DNA of 64,000 nucleotides. Origin: Nocardioides acrostichi (GTDB lineage Bacteria > Actinomycetota > Actinomycetes > Propionibacteriales > Nocardioidaceae). The notes beneath the pieces were generated by a model, which was not told where the DNA came from, made no database searches, and worked only from the letters and a program-made list of their open reading frames with translations. Made by a program: the position numbers and the translations under genes. The stretch is taken from NCBI RefSeq assembly GCF_015319165.1, contig NZ_JADIVZ010000016.1, positions 19,450 to 83,449 of the forward strand. Direction: 5' to 3'. Below, in pieces: positions 51,921 to 60,993 of this stretch (position 1 is the first letter of the stretch; the number at the start of each line of letters is the position of its first letter).

Positions 51921-54343
51921 CACAGACTCCCGAGAAGACCGACCTGGTCTCGCTCACCATCGACGGCGTCCAGGTGAGCGTGCCGGCCGGCACGCTCGTC
52001 ATCCGCGCCGCCGAGCAGGTGGGCGTGGCGGTGCCGCGCTTCTGCGACCACCCGCTGCTTGACCCCGTCGGCGCCTGCCGGCAGTGCCTGGTCGACGTCC
52101 CGGACGCCGGCAACGGCCGCGGCTTCCCCAAGCCGCAGGCCTCGTGCACCCTGCCGGTCGCCGAGGGCATGGTCGTCAACACCCAGGCGACCTCCGAAGT
52201 GGCCGACAAGGCGCAGCAGGGCGTCATGGAGTTCCTGCTCATCAACCACCCGCTCGACTGCCCCGTCTGCGACAAGGGTGGTGAGTGCCCGCTGCAGAAC
52301 CAGGCGATGAGCAACGGCCAGGGCGAGTCCCGGTTCGTCTCCTCGGGCACCGGCGGCGTCAAGCGCACCTTCCCGAAGCCGATCAACCTCAGCCCCCAGG
52401 TGCTGCTCGACCGTGAGCGCTGCATCGTGTGCCAGCGATGCACCCGCTTCGCCGCCGAGATCGCCGGCGATCCGTTCATCGCGCTGGTCGAGCGCGGCGC
52501 GCAGCAGCAGATCGGCATCGCACCCGACGCGCCGTTCCTCTCCTACTTCTCCGGCAACACCATCCAGATCTGCCCGGTCGGCGCCCTGACCTCGGAGTCC
52601 TACCGGTTCCGCAGCCGTCCGTTCGACCTCGTGTCGACCCCGAGCGTGGCCGAGCACGACGCCTGCGGCGCCGCGATCCGCATCGACCACCGGCGCGGCA
52701 GGGTCATGCGCCGCCTCTCCGGTGACGACCCGGAGGTGAACGAGGAGTGGATCACCGACAAGGACCGCTTCGGCTTCACCTACGCCGCTCAGGACGACCG
52801 GCTCACCTACCCGATGATCCGCGAGACTCTGCCCGATGGTGAACGGGGTGAGCTGCGCCCGGCCTCGTGGCCCGAGGCGTTCGCCGTCGCCGCGGCCGGC
52901 CTGAAGAACGCCGGCTCGGCGGCCGTGCTCGCCGGTGGCCGGCTCACCGCCGAGGACGCCTACGCCTACGCCAAGTTCGCGCGCGTCGCGCTCGGCACCA
53001 ACGACGTCGACTTCCGCTCCCGCCCGCTCTCGGTCGAGGAGGGCGACTTCCTCGCTTCCCACGTGGCGCTGAGTGGCCCGTGGGCCGGAGGCGTCAGCTA
53101 CCTCGACCTCGAGACCGCGACCACCGTGGTGCTGGCGGGCCTGGAGCCCGAGGACGAAGCGGGCACGATCTTCCTGCGGCTGCGCAAGGCCTCCCGCCAG
53201 GGGCCGAAGCGGATCCTCGCGATCGCGCCCTTCACCACGCGCGGCCTCACCAAGATGAACGGCACCCTGGTGCCGACCGCCCCGGGTGAGGAGCCCGCGG
53301 CGCTCGCCGCGATGGTCGAGCAAGGCGAGCACGGCATCGACAAGTCCGCGGTCATCCTGCTCGGCGAGCGCCTGGCCGGCGTGCCGGGGGCGCTGTCGGC
53401 CGCCGTCGACCTCGCCGCGAAGACCGGCGCCCGGCTGGCCTGGGTGCCGCGTCGCGCCGGCGACCGTGGTGCGGTCGAGGCCGGTTGCCTGCCGAACCTG
53501 CTGCCCGGTGGCCGCCCGGTCGCCGACCCCGCGGCGCGCGTCGACGTCGCCACGTCGTGGGGCGTCGGCTCGCTGCCCGAGACGCCCGGTCGCGACGCCG
53601 ACGCCATCGCCACCGCCGTGGCGGCCGGCGAGGTCGCGGCCCTGGTCGTCGGCGGGGTCGACCCGGCCGACACCAGCGACCCGGCCCTGACCCGCGCGGC
53701 ACTCGAGGCGGCGTCCTTCGTCGTGGCGCTCGACCTGCGCGCCACCGACGTCACCCGCGCCGCCGACGTCGTCTTCCCGGTGGCCGCGGCGGTCGAGAAG
53801 GCCGGCACCTATCTCACCTGGGAGGGTCGTCCACGGCCGTTCGAGGCCGTGCTGCCCTCGCCCTCGTCGCTGCCCGACCTGCGCTCGCTGGCCGGCATCG
53901 CCGCCGAGCTGGGCGCCCCGCTCGGCTTCAAGACCGTGCACGAGGCACGCGCCGAGATGGCCGACCTCGGCCCGTGGGACGGCGACCGCGCCGCCTTCGC
54001 GCCCGTCGCGCCCGCTCCGGCCTCTGCCGAGGGCCTCGTGCTCTCGACCTGGAAGACGATGATCGACCAGGGCACGATGCTCGACGGCGACAAGCACCTC
54101 GCCGCCACCGCCCGGCCCGTCGTCGTGCGGGTCGGCCCCGGCACGGCCTCCTCGCTCGGCCTCGAGGGCGGCACCGCCGTCACCGTCGAGGGCGACCGCG
54201 GCACGCTGCACGCCCCGCTCGAGGTCGTCGCCGACATGGTCGACGGCGTCTGCTGGGTGCCGGCCAACTCCACCGGGTCCGGCGTGCTCGCCGGCCTCGC
54301 CTCACCCGGCACCCGGGTGATCGTGAAGGGAGCGTCCCACTGA
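51917..54343 (+). CDS. nuoG: NADH-quinone oxidoreductase subunit G
   Basis: The 808-residue largest peripheral subunit. The N-terminal 2Fe-2S ferredoxin domain has CDHPLLDPVGACRQC, the His/Cys cluster segment is HPLDCPVCDKGGECPLQN, and 4Fe-4S ligands continue in CIVCQRCTRFAAE and ICPVGALTSE. Residues about 245-800 are a molybdopterin-oxidoreductase-like domain with no evident active-site function in complex I. Overlaps nuoF (ATGA) and nuoH (TGATG). Confidence 0.98.
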   Translation: MTQTPEKTDLVSLTIDGVQVSVPAGTLVIRAAEQVGVAVPRFCDHPLLDPVGACRQCLVDVPDAGNGRGFPKPQASCTLPVAEGMVVNTQATSEVADKAQQGVMEFLLINHPLDCPVCDKGGECPLQNQAMSNGQGESRFVSSGTGGVKRTFPKPINLSPQVLLDRERCIVCQRCTRFAAEIAGDPFIALVERGAQQQIGIAPDAPFLSYFSGNTIQICPVGALTSESYRFRSRPFDLVSTPSVAEHDACGAAIRIDHRRGRVMRRLSGDDPEVNEEWITDKDRFGFTYAAQDDRLTYPMIRETLPDGERGELRPASWPEAFAVAAAGLKNAGSAAVLAGGRLTAEDAYAYAKFARVALGTNDVDFRSRPLSVEEGDFLASHVALSGPWAGGVSYLDLETATTVVLAGLEPEDEAGTIFLRLRKASRQGPKRILAIAPFTTRGLTKMNGTLVPTAPGEEPAALAAMVEQGEHGIDKSAVILLGERLAGVPGALSAAVDLAAKTGARLAWVPRRAGDRGAVEAGCLPNLLPGGRPVADPAARVDVATSWGVGSLPETPGRDADAIATAVAAGEVAALVVGGVDPADTSDPALTRAALEAASFVVALDLRATDVTRAADVVFPVAAAVEKAGTYLTWEGRPRPFEAVLPSPSSLPDLRSLAGIAAELGAPLGFKTVHEARAEMADLGPWDGDRAAFAPVAPAPASAEGLVLSTWKTMIDQGTMLDGDKHLAATARPVVVRVGPGTASSLGLEGGTAVTVEGDRGTLHAPLEVVADMVDGVCWVPANSTGSGVLAGLASPGTRVIVKGASH

Positions 54344-55689
54344 TGAGTGCGCTGACGGCGGCCGCGATTCCCAGCGCCGACACCACCGGCAGCCTCGCGG
54401 CCTTCGGCCACGACGCCTGGTGGATCATCCTCATCAAGACCGTCGGCGTGTTCGGCATCCTCGTGCTGCTCACGCTGTTCAACATCTGGTGGGAGCGACG
54501 CGTCGTGGCGCGCATGCAGCACCGCATCGGCCCCAACGTGCACGGCCCCTTCGGCCTGCTGCAGTCGCTGGCCGACGGCGTGAAGCTGGCGCTGAAGGAG
54601 GACATCATCCCGACCGCGGCCGACAAGGTCGTGTTCGTCCTCGCACCGGTCATCGCGGCCACCACCGCGTTCATCACCTTCGCGGTGATCCCCTTCGGCC
54701 CCGAGGTCTCGATGTTCGGGCAGCGCACGCCGCTGCAGCTGACCGACATGCCGGTCGCGGTGCTCTTCGTGATGGCCATCGCCTCGATCGGCATCTACGG
54801 CATCGTGCTCGGCGGCTGGTCCTCGGGCTCCACCTACGCCCTGCTCGGCGGTCTGCGCTCGAGCGCCCAGATGATCTCCTACGAGGTCTCGATGGGCCTG
54901 GCCCTGGTCGCGGTGTTCCTCTACGCCGGCTCGATGTCGACCAGCGAGATCGTCGCCGCCCAGGACAACCTCTGGTACGGCCTGATCCTCTTCCCGTCGT
55001 TCGTGATCTACCTGATCTCGATGGTCGGCGAGACCAACCGAGCCCCCTTCGACCTCCCCGAGGCCGAGGGCGAGCTCGTCGGCGGCTTCCACACCGAGTA
55101 CTCCTCGTTGAAGTTCGCGCTGTTCTTCCTCGCCGAGTACATCAACATGGCGACCGTCTCGGCGCTGGCCACCACGCTGTTCCTCGGCGGCTGGCACGCC
55201 CCGTTCTGGCTCGACCACGTCTGGGCCGGGGCGAACGAGGGCTACCTGCCGATGGTCTGGTTCTTCGGCAAGGTGCTGTTCTTCATCTTCTGCTTCATCT
55301 GGCTGCGCGGCACCCTGCCGCGACTGCGCTACGACCAGTTCATGGCGCTGGGGTGGAAGCTGCTCATTCCGGTCTCGCTGGTCTGGATCGTGCTCGTGGC
55401 GACCATGCGCTACCTCTCCACGACGCGCGACTTCGACATGCGCGAGGTGCTGATCTTCGGCGGCGTCGTGTTCGTGGCGCTGCTGCTGCTCGGCTTCGTC
55501 GGCTCCGACGACGTCGAGGACGACGAGGCGGTCGACACCGAGCCGCGCGCCGGCGGCTTCCCCGTACCCCCCATGCCGACCGGCGGCGCGGTACGGGGTG
55601 CCGCTGCCCCGCTGGTCTTCCGCACCAGCGCCGAACCGGGCACCGCCAGCGCGGCGTCCGCGGGCACGACCACAGGAAGCGAGGTCTGA
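54343..55689 (+). CDS. nuoH: NADH-quinone oxidoreductase subunit H
   Basis: A 448-residue membrane subunit with about eight helices at the junction of the two arms. Signatures: WWERRVVARMQHRIGPNVHG, GLLQSLADGVKLALKED and ETNRAPFDLPEAEGELVGGF (quinone-site loop). The final 65 residues after the last helix are polar and Ala/Gly/Thr-rich, longer than in E. coli. The protein starts at ATG 54343; the long frame continuing upstream is a shadow inside nuoG. Confidence 0.97.
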   Translation: MSALTAAAIPSADTTGSLAAFGHDAWWIILIKTVGVFGILVLLTLFNIWWERRVVARMQHRIGPNVHGPFGLLQSLADGVKLALKEDIIPTAADKVVFVLAPVIAATTAFITFAVIPFGPEVSMFGQRTPLQLTDMPVAVLFVMAIASIGIYGIVLGGWSSGSTYALLGGLRSSAQMISYEVSMGLALVAVFLYAGSMSTSEIVAAQDNLWYGLILFPSFVIYLISMVGETNRAPFDLPEAEGELVGGFHTEYSSLKFALFFLAEYINMATVSALATTLFLGGWHAPFWLDHVWAGANEGYLPMVWFFGKVLFFIFCFIWLRGTLPRLRYDQFMALGWKLLIPVSLVWIVLVATMRYLSTTRDFDMREVLIFGGVVFVALLLLGFVGSDDVEDDEAVDTEPRAGGFPVPPMPTGGAVRGAAAPLVFRTSAEPGTASAASAGTTTGSEV

Positions 55690-55690
55690 C

Positions 55691-56305
55691 ATGGCCGAGA
55701 AGAAGCCGGGCGCGGAGTCCGGCCAGCCGCAGACCCTCAAGGAACAGCTGATCGACCCCATCGCGGGGTTCGGCGTCACCTTCCGCACGATGTTCAAGAA
55801 GGTCGTCACCGAGCAGTACCCGTTCCAGAAGGAGCCCACGGCGCCGCGCTTCCACGGGCGGCACCAACTCAACCGCTGGCCCGACGGACTGGAGAAGTGC
55901 GTCGGCTGCGAGCTGTGCGCGTGGGCCTGCCCGGCCGACGCCATCTACGTCGAGGGCGCAGCCAACGACGACAGCGCCGACGGTGAGGGCCGGTTCAGCC
56001 CGGGCGAGCGCTACGGCCGCGTCTACCAGATCAACTACCTGCGCTGCATCCTCTGCGGGCTGTGCATCGAGGCGTGCCCCACGCGCGCGCTCACGATGAC
56101 CAACGAGTACGAGCTGGCCGACACCAGCCGAGCCGACCTCATCTACGAGAAGTCCGACCTGCTCGCCCCGATGCTGCCCGGCATGGAGCAGCCGCCGCAC
56201 CCGATGCGGCTCGGTGACGACGAGGGCGACTACTACCGAGGCGCGTACGCCGCCTCGCCGGCCGAGACGCTCGCCGGCGCGGGCACGGGGGAGGAGCAGG
56301 CGTGA
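55691..56305 (+). CDS. nuoI: NADH-quinone oxidoreductase subunit I
   Basis: A 204-residue subunit with two 4Fe-4S clusters (N6a/N6b), ligated by CVGCELCAWACPADAIY and CILCGLCIEACPTRALTM. The N-terminal 35 residues are polar and the start ATG 55691 lies just after the nuoH stop. PMQ-type C-terminus is replaced by an acidic tail (DDEGDYYRGAYA). Overlaps nuoJ by 4 nt. Confidence 0.97.
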   Translation: MAEKKPGAESGQPQTLKEQLIDPIAGFGVTFRTMFKKVVTEQYPFQKEPTAPRFHGRHQLNRWPDGLEKCVGCELCAWACPADAIYVEGAANDDSADGEGRFSPGERYGRVYQINYLRCILCGLCIEACPTRALTMTNEYELADTSRADLIYEKSDLLAPMLPGMEQPPHPMRLGDDEGDYYRGAYAASPAETLAGAGTGEEQA

Positions 56306-57174
56306 GCGTGACCTTCTGGATCCTGGCCATCATCATGGTGCCGGCCGCTCTCGGCGTGCTGCTCGTGCGCAAGGCCGTGCACGCGGCCCTGCTGTTGGCC
56401 GTGGTGATGATCAGCCTCGCGATCCTCTACCTGACCCTGGCCGGGCCCTTCCTCTTCGCGGTGCAGATCATCGTCTACACCGGCGCGATCCTCATGCTGT
56501 TCCTCTTCGTCCTCATGCTCGTGGGCGTCGACGCGGCCGACTCCGCGGTCGAGACCATCCGTGGGCAGCGGGTGCTGGCGATCCTCGGTGGCCTCGTGCT
56601 CGGCGTCTTCCTCGTCGTGGGGCTCTCCCAGATCGCACTGGGCGCCGCCACGGGGCTCGACGACGCCAACGCCGCCGGCAACATCCAGGCGCTGGCCAAC
56701 ATCCTCTTCAGCCGCTACGTGTTCGCCTTCGAGGTCACCAGCGCGCTGCTCATCACCGCCGCCGTGGGCGCCATGGTGCTCGCACACCGCGAGCGGCTGG
56801 TGCCCAAGGCGGGGCAGGCCGAGACCGCGGCCCAGCGCGTGCGTGACTTCGCCGAGTCCGGTAAGCACCTCGGTCCGCTGCCCTCACCCGGGGTCTACGC
56901 CCGGCACAACGCGGTCGACACCCCGGCCCTGCTGCCCGACGGCACGCCGGAGCCGACGTCGGTCTCGGCGGTGCTGGCCGCACGCGGCACGGTGCGCTCC
57001 GCACCGGCACTGGCCGACGACGTCGACGACGTGCGTCGGGCGCTGGCGCAGATCGACGGCCCGGACGGCGGCGCCGCCAGCGGTGTCGACACCTCGTCCG
57101 GCACCGGCCACAACACCGAGAACCCGGGCGCCGATGCGAGCGCGACGGACAGCCCGACGGGAGCACCGCGGTGA
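56302..57174 (+). CDS. nuoJ: NADH-quinone oxidoreductase subunit J
   Basis: A 290-residue membrane subunit with five helices in the first 170 residues (FWILAIIMVPAALGVLLVRK; IIVYTGAILMLFLFVLMLVG with the conserved YxGA segment). The remaining roughly 120 residues are hydrophilic (Asp/Ala/Thr/Gly-rich), an extension absent from E. coli NuoJ. GTG start overlaps nuoI; the stop overlaps nuoK (GTGA). Confidence 0.96.
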   Translation: MSVTFWILAIIMVPAALGVLLVRKAVHAALLLAVVMISLAILYLTLAGPFLFAVQIIVYTGAILMLFLFVLMLVGVDAADSAVETIRGQRVLAILGGLVLGVFLVVGLSQIALGAATGLDDANAAGNIQALANILFSRYVFAFEVTSALLITAAVGAMVLAHRERLVPKAGQAETAAQRVRDFAESGKHLGPLPSPGVYARHNAVDTPALLPDGTPEPTSVSAVLAARGTVRSAPALADDVDDVRRALAQIDGPDGGAASGVDTSSGTGHNTENPGADASATDSPTGAPR

Positions 57175-57473
57175 ACGACGTCACTCCCTACATCCTGCTC
57201 AGCGCGATCCTGTTCACGATCGGCACGGTCGGGGTGCTGGTGCGCCGCAACGCCATCGTCGTGTTCATGTGCGTCGAGCTCATGCTCAACGCCTCCAACC
57301 TGGCCCTGGTCGCCTTCGCCTACCAGCACGGTGACCTCGAGGGTCAGATCGCGGCGTTCTTCGTGATGGTCGTCGCGGCGGCCGAGGTCGTCGTCGGCCT
57401 GGCCATCATCATGACCATCTTCCGGACCCGTCGCTCGGCCTCGGTCGACGACGCGAGCCTCCTCAAGTACTAA
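57171..57473 (+). CDS. nuoK: NADH-quinone oxidoreductase subunit K
   Basis: A 100-residue, three-helix proton-channel subunit. The two conserved membrane glutamates are visible in FMCVELMLNASNLALVAF and VVAAAEVVVGLAIIMTIF. Length is exactly typical. Followed by nuoL 8 nt later with AAGGCGG as ribosome site. Confidence 0.97.
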   Translation: MNDVTPYILLSAILFTIGTVGVLVRRNAIVVFMCVELMLNASNLALVAFAYQHGDLEGQIAAFFVMVVAAAEVVVGLAIIMTIFRTRRSASVDDASLLKY

Positions 57474-57481
57474 GGCGGACG

Positions 57482-59413
57482 ATGTTCTTGTTCACTGAAG
57501 GCGGCCACTCCATCCCGGTCGTCGATCCGTTGGGCACCGCGGGTGTCTTCTCGCTGATGTGGCTGGTGATCGCGCTGCCGCTGGCCGGCGCCGCGGTGCT
57601 GCTGCTCGGCGGGAGGCGCACCGACTCCTGGGGTCACTACCTGGGCACGGCCATGCCGATCGGGTCGTTCGCGATCAGCGTCTACATGCTGCTCGACCTG
57701 CTGGGGCGCGACGAGACGGAGCGCTCGGTCTCCCAGCACCTCTGGGACTGGGTGAGCGTCGGCGACTTCCGTGTGGGCATGGACCTGCTGGTCGACCCGT
57801 TGACCATCCTCTTCCTGCTGCTCATCACCGGCGTCGGGTCGCTCATCCACGTGTACTCGATCGGGTACATGAGCCACGACCCCCGCCGCCGTCGGTTCTT
57901 CGGCTACCTCAACCTCTTCGTCGCGGCGATGCTCATGCTGGTCATGAGCGAGAACTACCTCGGCCTGTTCCTGGGCTGGGAGGGCGTGGGCCTGGCCTCC
58001 TACCTGCTCATCGGCTTCTGGCAGCACAAGCCCTCGGCGGCGGCCGCGGCCAAGAAGGCCTTCGTCATCAACCGCGTTGGCGACATCGGCATGAGCCTGG
58101 CGATCGCCATGTTCTTCGTGACCTTCGGCTCCACCAGCTTCACCGTGATCAGCCAGGGCGCGGGCGAGGCCGGCGACGGCGCGCTCACCGCCATCGGTCT
58201 GCTGCTCCTCCTCGGAGCGTGCGGCAAGTCGGCCCAGGTGCCGCTCCAGGCGTGGCTGCTCGACGCCATGGAGGGCCCGACCCCGGTCTCGGCCCTGATC
58301 CACGCAGCGACCATGGTCACTGCGGGCGTCTACCTCATCACCCGCTCCAACTTCATCTTCGAGCTCGCCCCGCACGCGCAGACCGCCGTGGTCGTCGTCG
58401 GTACCGTCACCCTGCTGTGGGGCGCGGTCATCGGCTGCGCCAAGGACGACATCAAGAAGGCGCTGGCCGGTTCGACCATGAGCCAGATCGGCTACATGGT
58501 GCTGGCCGCGGGCCTGGGTGTGTACGGCTACGCGTTCGCGATCTTCCACCTGCTGACCCACGGGTTCTTCAAGGCCAACATGTTCCTCGGCGCCGGGTCG
58601 GTCATGCACGGCATGGACGACGATGTCGACATGCGCCACTACGGCGCGCTGCGCAAGGCCATGCCGGTCACCTTCGCCACCTTCGCGATGGGCTACCTGG
58701 CGATCATCGGCTTCCCGGGCTTCTCCGGCTTCTGGTCCAAGGACCACATCATCGAGGCCGCGCTCGTCGAGAGCCCCATCGCCGGTGTCTGCGCTCTGCT
58801 CGGTGCCGGAGTCACCGGCTTCTACATGACCCGGCTGATGCTCATGACCTTCTTCGGCGAGAAGCGGTGGCTCAAGGACGTCCACCCGCACGAGTCGCCG
58901 TCGGTCATGACGGTCCCGCTCATGGTGCTGGCCGCCCTCTCGGTGCTCGGCGGCGTGCTGTTCATCGGGCACTGGATCGTCGACTGGCTCAGCCCGGTCG
59001 TCGGCGAGGCGCCCGAGCACGCGCTGCCGATCCCGGCGCTGGCGCTGACGGCCATCACGGTCGTCGTCGTCGCCGCGGGCGTGGCCGTGGCCTGGCTGCT
59101 CTTCGGACGCCGCCCGGTGCCCGCCACCATGCCCATCGACGTCTCGCCGGTCATCAAGGCAGCGCGGGCCGACCTCTACGGAGACGCCATCAACGAGGGC
59201 CTGGTCGTGCAGCCCGGCCGGGTGCTCACGTCCGGGGTGGTCGGCTTCGACCACAGCGGTGCCGACGGACTCGTGCGTGGCGGTGCCAGCGTGGTCGCCG
59301 GCGCCGGCCAGGGGCTGCGCAAGCTCCAGAACGGCTTCGTCCGCTCCTACGCGCTCTCCGTGCTCTCCGGTGTCCTGATCGTGATCGTGACCCTCGCGGT
59401 GGTGAACCTCTGA
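57482..59413 (+). CDS. nuoL: NADH-quinone oxidoreductase subunit L
   Basis: A 643-residue antiporter-like subunit with about 16 helices, including the long lateral helix and final anchoring helix (SVLSGVLIVIVTLAVVNL). Conserved residues appear in GWEGVGLASYLLIGFW (Glu), GKSAQVPLQAWLLDAMEGPT with the Lys, and ALIHAATMVTAGVYLI. The stop overlaps nuoM (TGATG). Confidence 0.98.
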   Translation: MFLFTEGGHSIPVVDPLGTAGVFSLMWLVIALPLAGAAVLLLGGRRTDSWGHYLGTAMPIGSFAISVYMLLDLLGRDETERSVSQHLWDWVSVGDFRVGMDLLVDPLTILFLLLITGVGSLIHVYSIGYMSHDPRRRRFFGYLNLFVAAMLMLVMSENYLGLFLGWEGVGLASYLLIGFWQHKPSAAAAAKKAFVINRVGDIGMSLAIAMFFVTFGSTSFTVISQGAGEAGDGALTAIGLLLLLGACGKSAQVPLQAWLLDAMEGPTPVSALIHAATMVTAGVYLITRSNFIFELAPHAQTAVVVVGTVTLLWGAVIGCAKDDIKKALAGSTMSQIGYMVLAAGLGVYGYAFAIFHLLTHGFFKANMFLGAGSVMHGMDDDVDMRHYGALRKAMPVTFATFAMGYLAIIGFPGFSGFWSKDHIIEAALVESPIAGVCALLGAGVTGFYMTRLMLMTFFGEKRWLKDVHPHESPSVMTVPLMVLAALSVLGGVLFIGHWIVDWLSPVVGEAPEHALPIPALALTAITVVVVAAGVAVAWLLFGRRPVPATMPIDVSPVIKAARADLYGDAINEGLVVQPGRVLTSGVVGFDHSGADGLVRGGASVVAGAGQGLRKLQNGFVRSYALSVLSGVLIVIVTLAVVNL

Positions 59414-60993
59414 TGTCCGACTTCCCCTGGCTCACCGTCATGCTGCTGGTGCCGCTCGCCGGCGCCGCGCTGGTGCCCGTCGTGGGTGCCGCGCTCGCCC
59501 GGCAGGTCGGTCTGGTCTTCTCGCTGGTGACCCTCGGCGTGGGTGTCGCGGTCGCGGCGCAATACCACGCGAGCGACGGCATGCAGTTCACCGAGACCTA
59601 CGACTGGATCAGCGCCTTCGGCGTGCACTACGCGCTCGGGGTCGACGGCCTCGGGCTGCTCATGGTGCTGCTCACCGCGGTGCTCGTGCCGATCGTCATC
59701 GCCGCCTCCTGGAAGGACGCCGACGAAGGCGAGGCCGGCTACGGCGCCCTCGACGGCAACGGCCAGGGCGGCTCGGCCGGCTTCATCGCCTGGACCCTCG
59801 CTCTCGAGGCGCTGTCGCTCGCCGTGTTCCTGGCCACCGACGTGTTCCTCTTCTACATCGTCTTCGAGGCCACGCTGATCCCGGCGTACTTCCTCATCGG
59901 CGGCTTCGGCCGTGCCGGTCGCTCGGCCGCGGCGGTGAAGTTCCTGCTCTTCCAGCTCGCCGGTGGCCTGGTGCTGCTCGGTGGCGTCATCGGCCTCTAC
60001 GTCGTCAGCGCGCAGCAGGGTGCGCCGTCCTATCTGCTCAGCGACCTGATGAGCCTCGACATCGGCACCACGGCCGGGCGGGTGCTCTTCGTGACGTTCT
60101 TCGTGGCGTTCGCGATCAAGGCGCCGCTGTTCCCGGTGCACACGTGGCTGGCCGACACGACCGAGAAGGCCACGCCGGGCACCTCGGTGCTGCTGGTCTG
60201 CGTGCTCGACAAGATCGGCACCTTCGGCATGCTCCGGTTCTGTCTCGGCATCTTCCCCGAGGCCTCGCAGTGGGCGACCCCGGTGGTCATCGCGCTCGCG
60301 CTCGTCTCGATCGTCTACGGCGCGCTGCTCGCCATCGGTCAGGACGACCTCCTGCGCCTCATCGGGCTGACGTCGCTCTCGCACTTCGGCTTCATCGTGC
60401 TGGGCATCTTCGTGTTCTCCAGCCAGGGCGGCACCGGTGCGGTCCTGTACATGGTCAACCACGGTCTCGGCACCGCCGCGCTGTTCCTGCTCGCCGGGTA
60501 CGCGATCAAGCGTCGCGGCACCGCCTCGATCGCCGCAATGGGTGGGCAGGAGAAGCTGACCCCGGTGCTCGCCGGCCTGATGCTCGTGGCCGGTCTGGCC
60601 ACGCTCGGTCTGCCGGGACTCTCGACCTTCGTCTCCGAGTTCCTGGTCATCATCTCGGCGTTCCAGTACCACTGGTTCGTGGGTGCGGTCGCGGTCACCG
60701 GCATCGTGCTCGCCGCGATCTACGTGCTGTGGATGTACCAGCGCACCATGACCGGCCCGACGCCCGAGGCGCTGGCCGACCCGGCGCTGCCGAGCAGTCG
60801 CGACGTGTCGGTGCGCGAGATCGCCGCCGTGGCCCCGCTGGTCGCGGCCCTGGTGTTCCTGGGCTTCTATCCGACGCCCCTGCTCGACGCCGCCAACCCC
60901 TACATCGGTGATCTGATGAGCCATGTCGGCGTCACCGACGCCCCGCCCGACGTCACGGCCCCGGCCGCGGGTCACGCCGAGGAGGCCCACTGA
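59413..60993 (+). CDS. nuoM: NADH-quinone oxidoreductase subunit M
   Basis: A 526-residue antiporter-like subunit with about 14 helices. FYIVFEATLIPAYFLIGGF contains the conserved Glu, FAIKAPLFPVHTWLADTTEK the conserved Lys, and SHFGFIVLGIFVF a further channel segment. The real start is ATG 59413: the frame stays open for 1.8 kb upstream through nuoL, producing an apparent 1144-residue protein that is not real. Overlaps nuoL and nuoN by one base. Confidence 0.98.
   Translation: MSDFPWLTVMLLVPLAGAALVPVVGAALARQVGLVFSLVTLGVGVAVAAQYHASDGMQFTETYDWISAFGVHYALGVDGLGLLMVLLTAVLVPIVIAASWKDADEGEAGYGALDGNGQGGSAGFIAWTLALEALSLAVFLATDVFLFYIVFEATLIPAYFLIGGFGRAGRSAAAVKFLLFQLAGGLVLLGGVIGLYVVSAQQGAPSYLLSDLMSLDIGTTAGRVLFVTFFVAFAIKAPLFPVHTWLADTTEKATPGTSVLLVCVLDKIGTFGMLRFCLGIFPEASQWATPVVIALALVSIVYGALLAIGQDDLLRLIGLTSLSHFGFIVLGIFVFSSQGGTGAVLYMVNHGLGTAALFLLAGYAIKRRGTASIAAMGGQEKLTPVLAGLMLVAGLATLGLPGLSTFVSEFLVIISAFQYHWFVGAVAVTGIVLAAIYVLWMYQRTMTGPTPEALADPALPSSRDVSVREIAAVAPLVAALVFLGFYPTPLLDAANPYIGDLMSHVGVTDAPPDVTAPAAGHAEEAH

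Noticed and set aside
51620..54211. Long minus-strand frame (863 codons) opposite nuoF/nuoG
   Set aside because: Antisense shadow typical of high-GC DNA, low-complexity Gly/Arg/Ala/His composition, no family motif; the plus strand has complete nuo genes.
57470..59254. Minus-strand frame of 594 codons opposite nuoL
   Set aside because: Composition (Asp/His/Gln/Arg-rich repeats) is that of a reverse-frame artefact.
57559..60993. Open frame of 1144 codons
   Set aside because: The first 618 codons are an out-of-frame shadow of nuoL; the conserved NuoM sequence begins at 59413.
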